A DNA stretch of 64,000 bases from positions 186,001 through 250,000 of the forward strand of contig NZ_CP118157.1 in assembly GCF_032878875.1 (NCBI RefSeq). Reading direction: 5' to 3'. This document shows, one piece after another, positions 49,086-57,761 of this stretch. The notes beneath the pieces are model-generated. The model did no database searches, was not told the origin of the DNA, and saw only the letters and a list, made by a program, of their open reading frames with translations. Source of the stretch: Microbacterium sp. AB. Lineage in GTDB: Bacteria > Actinomycetota > Actinomycetes > Actinomycetales > Microbacteriaceae. Position 1 is the stretch's first letter. Every line of letters begins with the position of its first letter. The position numbers were made by a program, and so were the translations under genes.

Positions 49086-49727
49086 ATGACACTGTTCCGC
49101 CTGGATGCGAGCATTCTCCCCGCGACGTCCTCCAGCCGTGCGCTCGCCGACATCGTCGAGGCCGAATGGACGGCCGCTCGCCCCGGCTCGACCGTCGTGC
49201 GACGCGATCTGGCCGCCTCGCCCGTGCCCGCCACGGTCTGGCAGAACGCCGTCACCGCCGGATTCACCCCCGAGGCCGACCGCACCGACGCGCAGCGCGA
49301 GGCGCAGGCGCTCGCGAAGACGTTCGCCGACGAGCTCGTCGACGCCGAGGCGCTGCTCTTCGCCGTGCCGCTCTACAACTACGGCGTCTCGCAGCACTTC
49401 AAGACCTGGTTCGACGTCGCGTACGCCGACGAGCGGATCAACCCGACCGGCACCGCCCTGCGCGGCAAGCCCGCGACGCTCGTCACCGTGCTCGGCGGCA
49501 ACTACGGTCCCGGGACCCCCAAGGAGGGCTGGGACCACGCGACGCCGTGGATCCGTCGTGTGCTCGAAGACGTCTGGGGGCTCGACCTGCGCGTCGTGGA
49601 GCGGCCCTTCACCCTCGTCGGCGCGAACCCGGCGCTCGAAGAGTTCGCCGACCTCGCGGCCTCGCTCAAGGAGACCGCCGAGGACGCCGCGCGCACCGCC
49701 GGACGCGAGATCGCCGAAGCCGCCTGA
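49086..49727 (+). CDS. FMN-dependent NAD(P)H azoreductase/quinone reductase (AzoR-like flavodoxin fold)
   Basis: A 213-residue flavodoxin-fold reductase. FRLDASILPATSSSRALAD is the N-terminal FMN-phosphate loop, FAVPLYNYGVSQHFKTWFDV is the AzoR-family isoalloxazine-binding region, and LVTVLGGNYGPGTP follows. It reduces quinones or azo compounds using NAD(P)H, commonly as an electrophile-stress response, which fits HxlR control. It contains no cysteine and no internal methionine, like the sulfur cluster proteins. It could in principle supply reduced flavin, but that is speculative. Confidence 0.9.
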   Translation: MTLFRLDASILPATSSSRALADIVEAEWTAARPGSTVVRRDLAASPVPATVWQNAVTAGFTPEADRTDAQREAQALAKTFADELVDAEALLFAVPLYNYGVSQHFKTWFDVAYADERINPTGTALRGKPATLVTVLGGNYGPGTPKEGWDHATPWIRRVLEDVWGLDLRVVERPFTLVGANPALEEFADLAASLKETAEDAARTAGREIAEAA

Positions 49728-49734
49728 TCCTGCG

Positions 49735-49770
49735 GCGGGATCGCCGGCTCCTGAGCGCCGGAGATCCCGC
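49735..49770 (+). terminator. Hairpin terminator after the azoreductase gene
   Basis: GCGGGATCGCCGG (49735-49747) pairs with CCGGAGATCCCGC (49758-49770) with one mismatch and a 10-base loop, starting 7 bases after the stop. The right arm has the CCGGAGATCC word that also begins the nearby 64-bp repeat. Confidence 0.6.
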
Positions 49771-49806
49771 GAGCCCGAACGCCGCAGATCGCCCGCGCCC
49801 TGAGCG

Positions 49807-49870
49807 CCGGAGATCCCGTGAACACCGGACGGATTCCTGCCGGATGGTCCGGGTTTCGCGGGATCTCCGG
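49807..49870. repeat. 64-bp palindromic intergenic repeat, copy 1
   Basis: The element begins CCGGAGATCC and ends GGATCTCCGG, with 16-bp arms (49807-49822 and 49855-49870) that pair with one mismatch. A second 64-bp copy at 52871-52934 is identical at 47 of 64 positions, with the differences concentrated in the loop. Together the copies bracket the mod genes. Confidence 0.7.
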
Positions 49871-49938
49871 TCCCGGGGGCCGGATGCGGGCTGGGCCGGA
49901 TGCGGGCTGGGCCGGATGGGGGATCGCGGCCGGGCGGC

Positions 49939-50601
49939 TCACGCGATGATGCGCCCCGCGGCCATCCGCACGGTGCGGTCGGCGAGCGCCGAGACGTCGC
50001 CGGGGTCGTGACTGACGAGGACCGCCGTGCGCCCCTCGAGCGCACGCGACAGCAGGATGCGCAGCTCGGGGGCCGCGTCGACGTCGAGCGCGGCGGTGGG
50101 CTCGTCGAGCAGCAGCACGGCCGGCTCGGCGGCGAGGGCGCGGGCGAGCGAGACGCGCTGCGCCTGGCCGCCGGACAGATCCGTGGCGCGGCGCTCGGCG
50201 AGATGCCGCACGCCGACCTCGACGAGCCAGCGTTCGGCGGCGTCGCGCGCGGCGGATCGGGAGAGACCGGATGCCCGCGGGCCGAAGGCGACGTTGTCGC
50301 GCACCGAGAGGTGCGGGAAGAGCAGCGTCTGCTGCGCCATGAGCACGATGCCGCGACGGTGCGGCGGGATCCAGCGTCCGTCGCCCGCCAGCGTCGCGCC
50401 GTCCAGCTCGATCCTCCCGGCGTCGGGCCGGAGGAGCCCGGCGAGCAACGTGAGCACGGTCGACTTCCCTGCGCCGTTCGGGCCGACGATCGCGAGCGTC
50501 TCGCCGTGCGCGGCCGACAGCGAGACCTCGACGTCGCGCTCGGCGACGCGCGCCTCGATCGACAGGTACGCGCTCACGGCTGAGCCCTTCGGGGCCGACA
50601 T
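49939..50601 (-). CDS. modC: Molybdate ABC transporter ATP-binding protein, lacking the C-terminal MOP domain
   Basis: A 220-residue ATPase: Walker A VGPNGAGKST, Q-loop MAQQTLLFPHLSVRDNVAFG, signature DLSGGQAQRVSLARAL, Walker B LLLDEPTAALD and H-loop VLVSHDP. ModC proteins usually exceed 340 residues because of a C-terminal molybdate-binding (TOBE/MOP) domain. This one stops right after the ATPase fold, while a MOP domain occurs in the HTH protein encoded upstream at 52396. Four bp after modB, translationally coupled. Confidence 0.85.
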   Translation of the reverse strand: MSAPKGSAVSAYLSIEARVAERDVEVSLSAAHGETLAIVGPNGAGKSTVLTLLAGLLRPDAGRIELDGATLAGDGRWIPPHRRGIVLMAQQTLLFPHLSVRDNVAFGPRASGLSRSAARDAAERWLVEVGVRHLAERRATDLSGGQAQRVSLARALAAEPAVLLLDEPTAALDVDAAPELRILLSRALEGRTAVLVSHDPGDVSALADRTVRMAAGRIIA

Positions 50602-50605
50602 GCGC

Positions 50606-51454
50606 TCACGGCTGCACCCGCCGCGGACGGTAGGCGAGCACGACGCCGATCACCGCGAGCACGATGAGCACGAGCGAGAGGGCCACGGCCGATGCGCTGT
50701 CGCTCTCGCGCACGAGGTACACCTGCAGCGGCAGCGTGCGCGTGACGCCCTGCAGGCTGCCTGCGAACGCGAGCGTGGCCCCGAACTCCCCGAGCGCCCG
50801 CGAGAACGACAGGATCGCGCCCGAGAGGATGCCCGGGGCGATGAGCGGCAGCGTCACGCGCCACAGCACGCGGCCGGGGGATGCGCCGAGCGTCGCCGCG
50901 ATCGCGCCGTAGCGCGTGCCGGCGGATCGCAGGGCGCCCTCGACGCTCATGACGAGGAACGGCAGCGCCACGAACGTCTGCGCCATGACGACGGCGACCT
51001 CCGTGAACGGGATCTGGACGCCGACGACGCCGAGCGCCTGCCCGACGAGGCCCCGGCGGCCGAACGCGTAGAGCAGGGCGATCCCGCCGACGACGGGCGG
51101 CAGCACGAGAGGCACGAGCACGAAGGCCCGCAGCGCCTGCTGGCCCGGAAAGCGCGCCCGCGCGAACACCGTCGCGAGGGGGATGCCGATGACGAGGCAT
51201 ATCCCGGTCGAGACGAGTGCCGTGCGCAGGCTCAGGGCGAGCGCGTCGAGCGACGACTCGCTCGTCAGCAGCGGCCAGAAGTCACCCCACTCGGCGCGCA
51301 GGACGAGCGCGGCGAGCGGGACGAGGATGAAGGCGAGGCCCAGCGCCGCGGGAGCCCAGATCCACCGGGGCAGGTCGGTCGTGACCGCGTGGGCTCCTCG
51401 CGATGCCCGCCCCGTCCGCTCGTCCTGTGTCATACGGGGCGATCGAGCGGACAC
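50606..51454 (-). CDS. modB: Molybdate ABC transporter permease
   Basis: A 282-residue permease with about six helices (first around residues 33-52). The family signature is PPVVGGIALLYAFGRRGLVG, followed by VAVVMAQTFVALPFLVMSVE and the coupling helix AATLGASPGRVLWRVTLPLI with GALGEFG-like SRALGEFGATLAFAGSLQG, typical of ModB. GTG at 51454 has GGAG ten bases upstream; an in-frame ATG at 51433 is a possible alternative. Between modA (108 bp upstream) and modC. Confidence 0.9.
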   Translation of the reverse strand: MSARSPRMTQDERTGRASRGAHAVTTDLPRWIWAPAALGLAFILVPLAALVLRAEWGDFWPLLTSESSLDALALSLRTALVSTGICLVIGIPLATVFARARFPGQQALRAFVLVPLVLPPVVGGIALLYAFGRRGLVGQALGVVGVQIPFTEVAVVMAQTFVALPFLVMSVEGALRSAGTRYGAIAATLGASPGRVLWRVTLPLIAPGILSGAILSFSRALGEFGATLAFAGSLQGVTRTLPLQVYLVRESDSASAVALSLVLIVLAVIGVVLAYRPRRVQP

Positions 51455-51562
51455 GACGCAGGAACTCCGAGCGCGGACTCCGGGGACAGGGGCGCGATCG
51501 CGCGGGTCGCGCGGCTCGGACGCATCGCGATTCCTGCACGGTGCCGCGTGGGTGTCATCCGC

Positions 51563-52360
51563 CTACTCCGCGGGGAGGAACCCGGCCGCCGTGAGCTCCT
51601 CCTGCGCGTGCTCGCCGAGGACGAAGTCGACGAAGTCCTGCGCGAGCTCGGGGTCGTCCGCTCCGGTCAGCGGCGCGATCGGGTAGTCGTTCAGGGCGTC
51701 CTGCGCCTCGTCGAACGGGATGCCCTCGACGCTGTCTCCGGCGCCGAGCACATCCGTCGCGTAGACGAGCCCGGCATCCGCCTCGCCCGCCGTGACCTTG
51801 CCGAGCACGTCGGTGACGGCGTTCTCCTCGCTCACGGGCGTCAGCTCGACGCCCGTGGACTCCTCGACCTTCTGCGTCGCGGCGCCGCACGGCACCTCGA
51901 CGGCGCACACGACGAGCGTGACGTCGGGGTCGGCGAGATCGGCGAAGCTCGTGATGCCCGCCGGGTTGCCGGCGGGCACCGCGATCTCGAGCACGTTGCG
52001 CACGAACAGGACGGGGTCGGCCGCCGTCAGCCCCTCCGCGACGACGGAGTCCATCGTGCTCGTGTTCGCCGCGGCGAACACCCCCGCGGGCGCGCCCTCG
52101 ACGATCTGCGTCGCGAGCCCCGACGAGCCGTCGAAGTTCAGCTGCACCGTCACACCGGGGTTCTCGGCCTCGAAGTCGTCCGCGAGGGCGGTGAACGTCT
52201 CCGTGAGCGATGCGGCCGCGAAGACCTGCAGCTCGCGCTCCTCGGGGGCGGGGCTCGCCGTCTCCTCCGCCGCGGGCGTGCCGGAGCAGCCGGAGAGGGC
52301 GACGGCGCCGATCGCGGCGACGGCGAGGAGGGCGGTGCGGATGGCGGGGCGTGCGGTCAT
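51563..52360 (-). CDS. modA: Molybdate-binding lipoprotein
   Basis: A 265-residue periplasmic-type binding protein. Signal peptide with lipobox LSGC at about residues 24-27, then LQVFAAASLTETFTALADDF, the ModA hallmark beginning, VQLNFDGSSGLATQIVEGAP with the oxyanion-binding serines, and VCAVEVPCGAATQKV. It captures molybdate (or tungstate) for ModB and ModC. AAGGAAA precedes the ATG at 52360. 35 bp downstream of the HTH-MOP gene. Confidence 0.93.
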   Translation of the reverse strand: MTARPAIRTALLAVAAIGAVALSGCSGTPAAEETASPAPEERELQVFAAASLTETFTALADDFEAENPGVTVQLNFDGSSGLATQIVEGAPAGVFAAANTSTMDSVVAEGLTAADPVLFVRNVLEIAVPAGNPAGITSFADLADPDVTLVVCAVEVPCGAATQKVEESTGVELTPVSEENAVTDVLGKVTAGEADAGLVYATDVLGAGDSVEGIPFDEAQDALNDYPIAPLTGADDPELAQDFVDFVLGEHAQEELTAAGFLPAE

Positions 52361-52395
52361 GGCTGCGTTTCCTTCTCGGGCGTTCGGAGGGCGGT

Positions 52396-52788
52396 TCAGG
52401 GGGTCTCGACGAGGACGGTCGTCGCCTTGACGACGGCGACCGCGACCGAGCCGGGCTCCAGGCCCAGCTCGTGCACGGCCTCCGTGCTCATGAGCGACAC
52501 GACGCGGTGCGGGCCGCACTGCATCTCGACCTGGCTCATGACGGTGTCGCTCGTGACGGCGGTGACGAGCCCCACGAAGCGGTTGCGGGCGGACCTCCCG
52601 CCCGTGGTCGGGTCGTCGGGGAGGTCGGCGTGCGCCCGCGCGAGCCGCGCGAGCTCGAGGCCGTCGACGACCTTGCGCCCCGCGTCGTCGACCGCGGACG
52701 AGAGCGTGCCGTTGTCGATCCAGCGACGCACGGTGTCGTCGCTCACGCCCAGGAAGCGCGCGGCGTCGCGAATGCGGATGCCCGGCAT
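52396..52788 (-). CDS. Helix-turn-helix protein with molybdate-binding MOP/TOBE domain
   Basis: A 130-residue two-domain protein. The N-terminus (about 1-60) is an excisionase/MerR-like helix-turn-helix (IRDAARFLGVSDDTVRRWID, then NGTLSSAVDDAGRKVVDGLE). The C-terminus (about 65-130) is a single MOP/TOBE domain: SARNRFVGLVTAVTSDTVMS, QVEMQCGPHRVVSLMS and LGLEPGSVAVAVVKATTVLV. It probably senses molybdate and regulates modABC, which follows on the same strand. GAGGAGAA precedes the ATG. Confidence 0.88.
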   Translation of the reverse strand: MPGIRIRDAARFLGVSDDTVRRWIDNGTLSSAVDDAGRKVVDGLELARLARAHADLPDDPTTGGRSARNRFVGLVTAVTSDTVMSQVEMQCGPHRVVSLMSTEAVHELGLEPGSVAVAVVKATTVLVETP

Positions 52789-52870
52789 GATTCTCCTCGC
52801 AGATGCGGATGTTTCAGCGATGCTATCCCGCATCCGCGCGCTCCGAGGAAAGGACGCCGCGTCCCGAACA

Positions 52871-52934
52871 CCGGAGATCCTGTGAAAGCCGGAGCGATTC
52901 GGCGCTCTCCGTCCGGTCTTCGAGGGATCTCCGG
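52871..52934. repeat. 64-bp palindromic intergenic repeat, copy 2
   Basis: Same boundary words as copy 1 (CCGGAGATCC...GGATCTCCGG), the same total length of 64 bp and 47 of 64 identical positions. The arms 52871-52886 and 52919-52934 pair with three mismatches. It sits between the HTH-MOP gene and the NYN gene, outside coding sequence. Confidence 0.7.
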
Positions 52935-53061
52935 CGCCCGGGCGCATCGTGCCGGCGTCCGGGCGTCTTCGCGTCGTGCGGCCGTCGGCGGAGGACGCGC
53001 GCCGCCCCTCGTAGGATCGGACGAGGACCTCTCCACCGCGGAGCGGCCGGAGGAGGGGCGC

Positions 53062-53628
53062 ATGCGCGCGACCGGAGAAGACGTCACCTGGGTGCTCGTC
53101 GACGGCGAGAACATCGACGCGACGCTCGGGACGTCCATCATCGGCCGGCGGCCGCAGCCCGAGGAGCGTCCCCGCTGGGACCGGCTCGTCTCCTTCGCGA
53201 CGCGGGAATGGGGGCGGCGCGCGCAGGGCGTGTTCTTCATCAACGCCTCGTCGGTCATCCCGCAGAGCTTCGTGCAGGCTCTCAAGGCGATGGACTACGA
53301 GGTCGTCCTGCTCGCCGGCGCTCCGGACGAGAAGGTCGTCGACATCGCCATCCAGCGCACGCTGCAGGCGCTCGCCGGCCGCGACGACGACGTCATGCTC
53401 GTCAGCCACGACGGCGACTTCCTCGACGACGTCGCGGCCCTCATCGACGACGAGCGCCGCGTCGGCGTCGTCGCCTTCACCGAGTTCCGCAACGCGGGCT
53501 ACAACGCCGTCGCCGGCCTGCAGAAGTTCGACCTCGAGTACGACGCCGCCGTCTTCGACGCGCAGCTGCCGCGCCTGCGGGTCATCCCCATCGACGAGTT
53601 CGACCCCATCAGCTTCCTCGGCGCCTGA
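53062..53628 (+). CDS. NYN domain protein (PIN-like ribonuclease fold)
   Basis: A 188-residue NYN-domain protein. The conserved acidic residues are Asp12 in WVLVDGENIDATLG, an aspartate in MDYEVVLLAGAPDEKVVDIA and the pair in VMLVSHDGDFLDDVAALIDD, which would bind metal in the active site. The family includes LabA-like proteins and RNases. The ATG at 53062 follows GGAGGAGG. Function in this organism is unknown. Convergent with the EamA transporter, 16 bp apart. Confidence 0.88.
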   Translation: MRATGEDVTWVLVDGENIDATLGTSIIGRRPQPEERPRWDRLVSFATREWGRRAQGVFFINASSVIPQSFVQALKAMDYEVVLLAGAPDEKVVDIAIQRTLQALAGRDDDVMLVSHDGDFLDDVAALIDDERRVGVVAFTEFRNAGYNAVAGLQKFDLEYDAAVFDAQLPRLRVIPIDEFDPISFLGA

Positions 53629-53644
53629 CGCGCGGCTCCCGGCG

Positions 53645-54625
53645 TCACCCGCGCTCGTCGCCCGCGGAGGGCCCCGCCGCGGGCCGCGCGGGCGGGAGGG
53701 GGATCGCCCCCGTGGGCGTCGCGACCGCGTCGCCCACGACCGCCTCCCCGCTGCGTCGCGCGGCGAGGGCGGTGCCGGCGCTCGCGACCACGACGAGCGC
53801 GATCGCCGTCAGGCGCAGCGGACCCGCCTGCTGGCCGAGCAGCAGCCATCCCGCTGCGGCCGCGACGACGGGCTCGAGGCTCAGCAGCACGCCGAACACG
53901 CGCTGCGGCAGGCGGCGGAGCGCCATCAGCTCCAGCGTGTACGGCACCACGGAGGCGAGCAGGGCGGTGCCGACCGCGAGGGCGAGCAGCCGGGGGTCGG
54001 CGGCGACGACGCCGACGGCCGGCACGCCGAACGGGAGGAGCGCGACGGACGCGATGAGCAGCGCGATCGCGAGACCGCCCATCCCGGGGATCACCCGGCC
54101 GACGCGTGCGCTCGTCCGGATGTAGAGGGCCCAGAAGCCCGCGGCGACGAGCGCGAACGCCACGCCCAGCGGATCGAGGGAGCCGGAGCCCATCGCGCTG
54201 TCGACGCCGAGCAGCGCCATCCCCGCCAGCGCGACGCCCACCCAGGCGACGTCGAGCATCCGGCGGGTGAGGAAGGCGGCGAGGACGAGCGGCCCGAGGA
54301 ACTCGATCGCGACCGCAGCGCCGAGGGGGATGCGCTCGAGCGAGGCGTAGAAGAAGCCGTTCATCGCGCCGAGCGCGAGCCCGAAGGCGGTGACGGCGAT
54401 CCACTGGTCGCGGCTCCAGCGCGCGATCCGCGGCCGCACCGCGACGAGCACGACGATCGCCGCGATCGAGAGCCGCAGCGCCGTGACGCCCCACGAGCCG
54501 AGGGCGGGGAAGAGCTGCACGGCGAGCGCGGCGCCGAACTGGAGCGAGACGCACGATCCGATGATGAGCCCGGTCGAAGCGGCCATCCCGCCGGACGGTC
54601 GGGTCGGGGAGCGCATGAGGTCCAT
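53645..54625 (-). CDS. EamA/DMT-family transporter (RhtA-like)
   Basis: A 326-residue ten-helix drug/metabolite transporter with two EamA repeats. The first includes LFPALGSWGVTALRLSIAAI and LALGAMNGFFYASLERIPLG with AVAIEFLGPLVLA, the second PYTLELMALRRLPQRVFGVL and LEPVVAAAAGWLLLGQ. The pattern matches RhtA-like amino-acid exporters. The tail after residue 295 is a proline/alanine-rich cytoplasmic stretch. Two nearby ATGs (54625, 54616) could start it. Divergent from topoisomerase IB. Confidence 0.85.
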   Translation of the reverse strand: MDLMRSPTRPSGGMAASTGLIIGSCVSLQFGAALAVQLFPALGSWGVTALRLSIAAIVVLVAVRPRIARWSRDQWIAVTAFGLALGAMNGFFYASLERIPLGAAVAIEFLGPLVLAAFLTRRMLDVAWVGVALAGMALLGVDSAMGSGSLDPLGVAFALVAAGFWALYIRTSARVGRVIPGMGGLAIALLIASVALLPFGVPAVGVVAADPRLLALAVGTALLASVVPYTLELMALRRLPQRVFGVLLSLEPVVAAAAGWLLLGQQAGPLRLTAIALVVVASAGTALAARRSGEAVVGDAVATPTGAIPLPPARPAAGPSAGDERG

Positions 54626-54725
54626 TCTCACCGCTGTCGGTCGGCCCGGCGACGCCTTCCGGTGGAACGGGAGCCCCCTGTCAAGGGCTCCCGGCCCTCG
54701 GGCGGCCCGGGAGAGACTCTCAGGC

Positions 54726-55727
54726 ATGGTCAGGCTGCGGCGCACGTCTCCCGAGGAGCGCGGATGGACGCGCCGACGCTCAGGCCCGGGCTTCGCCTAC
54801 CTCGACGAGCACGGCGAGCGGCTGCCGGAGGACGCGGTGGCCCGCGTCACGGGGCTCGTCATCCCGCCGGCCTGGACGGACGTGTGGATCACGCCGCATG
54901 TCAACGGCCACCTCCAGGCCGTGGGCACGGACGACGCGGGCCGGCGCCAGTACCTGTACCACCCGCAGTGGCGCGCGCGACGGGACGCCGAGAAGTTCGA
55001 CCGCGTGCTCGGCTTCGGCGAGGCGCTCGGCCGCTCCCGGCCGCGGATCCTCGAGGACCTCTCGCGCCGCGGCATGCCGCCCGAGCGCGCGTGCGCGACG
55101 GCCGTGCGGCTGCTCGACCTCGGCTGCTTCCGCATCGGCGACGACGTCTACGCCGACCGGCACGGCAGCTTCGGCCTCACGACGCTCGAGCGGGGGCACG
55201 TGCGGCGCGCGGGCGAGGCTCTCGTCTTCCGGTTCACGGGGAAGTCCGGCGTCGGCCACCGCATCGAGATCGACGACGCGGCGGTGGGGAGGGCGATCGA
55301 CGCCATGCGCCGGAGGGGGGACGGAGAGGCGACCCTCCTGTCGTTCCGCGACCGCGGCGGGTGGCACCGGCTCACTCCCGCGCTCGTGAACGACTACGTT
55401 CGCGCCTCGACGGGGGTGGAGGCCACGGCCAAGGACTTCCGCACCTGGCACGCGACGGTCCTCGCCGCAGCGACGCTCGCGGAGCACGGCGAGCAGGCGG
55501 CCTCGGCGACGGCACGGCGCCGCGCCGTGGCCGCGACCATGCGCGACGTCGCGGCCTTCCTCGGCAACACCCCCGCGGTGACGCGCACGTCGTACGTCGA
55601 CCCGCGCGTGGTCTCGGCGTACGACGAGGGCAGGACGATCGCGCGCGCCGTGCGCGGACGGCATGCCGACGACGACGCGCGTCAGCTCGCCGTGGAGCGC
55701 GCGACGCTGCGGCTCATCCGCGGGTAG
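54726..55727 (+). CDS. DNA topoisomerase IB
   Basis: A 333-residue poxvirus/bacterial-type topoisomerase IB. The N-terminal domain (about 20-100) has IPPAWTDVWITPHVNGHLQA and the Arg/Lys-rich YLYHPQWRARRDAEKFDRV. The catalytic domain has YADRHGSFGLTTL, the catalytic lysine in FRFTGKSGVGH (Lys173), KDFRTWHAT (Arg239, His242) and the nucleophile Tyr290 in RTSYVDPRVV. It relaxes supercoils through a 3'-phosphotyrosine intermediate. Its 3' end overlaps the convergent PucR gene by 14 bp. Confidence 0.95.
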   Translation: MVRLRRTSPEERGWTRRRSGPGFAYLDEHGERLPEDAVARVTGLVIPPAWTDVWITPHVNGHLQAVGTDDAGRRQYLYHPQWRARRDAEKFDRVLGFGEALGRSRPRILEDLSRRGMPPERACATAVRLLDLGCFRIGDDVYADRHGSFGLTTLERGHVRRAGEALVFRFTGKSGVGHRIEIDDAAVGRAIDAMRRRGDGEATLLSFRDRGGWHRLTPALVNDYVRASTGVEATAKDFRTWHATVLAAATLAEHGEQAASATARRRAVAATMRDVAAFLGNTPAVTRTSYVDPRVVSAYDEGRTIARAVRGRHADDDARQLAVERATLRLIRG

Positions 55728-57327
55728 ACGCCCCGGGCCGCTCGGGATCCAGGACCACGAACGCGGCCCACACGTCCGCCCGCACCGCGAAGGACCCGAG
55801 ATCCCTTCCGAGCAGGCGCGCGGCGAGGTCGATGCGGGAGCGGACCGTGTGCCGGTGGACCCCCAGGGCGCCCGCCGCGGCGTCGTACTCGCACCCGCTC
55901 GCGAACCACGTCCGCATGGTCGTCAGCAGCGCCGTGCCGTGGGTCTCGTCGTATCGCGTCAGCGGCGCGAGCACGGAGCGCGCGACCTCTCCCGCGCCGG
56001 CCTGGGCGACGAAGGCGAGCACTCCCTCCCCGGCCAGCTCGGAGAACCCGGTGACGCCGGCCGGCGCATCGGCCCGGCGCCGCAGCGCCTGCTCCGCCTG
56101 CTCGAGCGCACGCCCGAACCCGGCATAGCCGGTCGCCTCGGAGAGCCCGATCCGCGCCTCGAACCTCTCGACGAGCTGGGTCAGGACATCCGTCGCGCCG
56201 TCGGGCGCGCACAGCACGAGCGACGCGTCGCCTCGCGCGAAGAAGAGCTCGCCGGGACGCGATGCGACGCGCAGCTCGAGCACCTCCGACACGATGTCGA
56301 GGTCTGCGCCGCGCACCGCGACGGCGGCGACGCGGATCGGCTCTCCCGGCAGAGGCCCCCACATCTCGGCGGAGATGCGGGCGACGAGCGACGGGTCGCC
56401 GCCGCGGAGCGCATGCAGCAGGCCGGAGCGCAGGTGCCCGCGCGCGTTCACGAGGTCGCGGTTCTGCTGCAGCGACAGCCAGGCGAGGGCGACGACGGAG
56501 TTGACGACCTGCTGGCCGGCCTGGTCGATGTCCTCCGCCCGCCCGACGGCGAGCACGCCGCGGAGCTCGCCCGCGGCGCCGAGCGTCTGCAGCGCGTAGT
56601 CGCGCCCGGTGAGGAGGACGCGTCTGCTGGCGTGCCGCCCCCCGGCCAGCAGCGCCGTGACCTCGCGCCGCATCTCCGCCGCGTCGTCCGCGTTCAGCGG
56701 CTCCGGGAATGCGCGGTCGAGATCGCCCGTCGCGCCGTACAGGCCCACCCAGGCGCCCAGGTGCCGCGACAGCTCGGCGAGCGTCGCGCCCAGGCCGTCG
56801 GGCCGCAGCGCGGCCAGCGAGATCGCCCGCTGGGCGGTCAGCGCCCAGATGCCGCGGGAGTACTCGGCCGCCGCGAGCGCGTTCGCGTTCGCCCTCGCCA
56901 CGGCGATGAAGGGCGTCTGGTAGGGCACCTCGAACAGCGGGATCCCCGCCCGGGCGCAGGCGACGACGAGGGAGGAGGGGGTCCCGTCCCTCACCACCTC
57001 CGTCCCGAAGCCCAGGCCGGTGACGCCGCGGTCCCGGAGACGGGCGACATACTCCGCGGTGTCGCCCTCTGCGATGCTCCCGTCGAACTGCGTCCCGGTG
57101 GTCAGCAGCACGTTGCCCTCGACGAGGAAGGGCGTTGGATCCGCCAGGTCGGAGCTGTGCACCCAGGAGATCGGACGGTCAAGCGCTCCGGCGGGCAGCC
57201 CCGTCTCGTCGCCGAGCAGCCGCAGGGACAGCGCGGGGTCGCGGAGCAGGGAGCGCAGGGTGGGCGGCGTCGTCGTGCTCGAGGTGGGGAGCGGTGCGGG
57301 GGAGCCCGATGCGGCGATGGTCGACAT
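55714..57327 (-). CDS. PucR-family transcriptional regulator
   Basis: A 537-residue PucR-type regulator. The N-terminal PucR domain (about 20-140) includes [28 protein letters not shown] and [17 protein letters not shown]-like central region follows, then the C-terminal helix-turn-helix (about 480-525) in [20 protein letters not shown]. PucR members control purine, amine or amino-acid use. It diverges from a polar amino-acid ABC transporter (57762 onward) and is its likely regulator. Three internal methionines and two cysteines or fewer show the low sulfur baseline of some proteins here. Confidence 0.9.
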   Translation of the reverse strand: MSTIAASGSPAPLPTSSTTTPPTLRSLLRDPALSLRLLGDETGLPAGALDRPISWVHSSDLADPTPFLVEGNVLLTTGTQFDGSIAEGDTAEYVARLRDRGVTGLGFGTEVVRDGTPSSLVVACARAGIPLFEVPYQTPFIAVARANANALAAAEYSRGIWALTAQRAISLAALRPDGLGATLAELSRHLGAWVGLYGATGDLDRAFPEPLNADDAAEMRREVTALLAGGRHASRRVLLTGRDYALQTLGAAGELRGVLAVGRAEDIDQAGQQVVNSVVALAWLSLQQNRDLVNARGHLRSGLLHALRGGDPSLVARISAEMWGPLPGEPIRVAAVAVRGADLDIVSEVLELRVASRPGELFFARGDASLVLCAPDGATDVLTQLVERFEARIGLSEATGYAGFGRALEQAEQALRRRADAPAGVTGFSELAGEGVLAFVAQAGAGEVARSVLAPLTRYDETHGTALLTTMRTWFASGCEYDAAAGALGVHRHTVRSRIDLAARLLGRDLGSFAVRADVWAAFVVLDPERPGASTRG

Positions 57328-57761
57328 GGAGTCATGTTCTCATGACCGGATTCGACATCGTGTCGATCACCTCGGATGTCCGCGCCTGCGTATCATGCGG
57401 GGACATCCCCGTCCCCCGGCGCATTCCGATAAAAGGGGATAATCGCTCGATTCGCGTCCTTCCGGAGAGACGGATATTTTCTCGAGCGCTTTTCTCATCC
57501 GCGACATTCCTCGTCGCCGGAACGGAAGAGAACGCGCGTCGAAACCGGACGGAATCGCGGGGCGGGCATCGCTTCCTCCCTGGAAAGACGGGCTCTCAGG
57601 CCATGCGCGCCTCGACGTCCGTGTGCATCCGAGCGATATCCGACGGGCTTTGCCGGAAAAGCGGAAATCGCGCCATCGTGCAATCGGCGGGAAATCGAGA
57701 CGAAACATTCCGGGGTCAGGATCGTCTACGTCACGATCCGAGGAATCAGCAGAGGAAACTC
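57328..57761. promoter_or_regulatory. Long divergent control region between PucR and the amino-acid ABC operon
   Basis: 434 bp with no convincing gene and clearly lower GC than the flanks. GATAAT (57438-57443) is a -10 candidate without a clear -35. A perfect hairpin GGATCGT (57719-57725) with ACGATCC (57733-57739) and a 7-base loop lies 22 bp before the ATG of the ATPase gene, with AGAGGAA between. The length leaves room for several PucR sites or a structured leader; no known riboswitch consensus was recognised. Confidence 0.5.
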
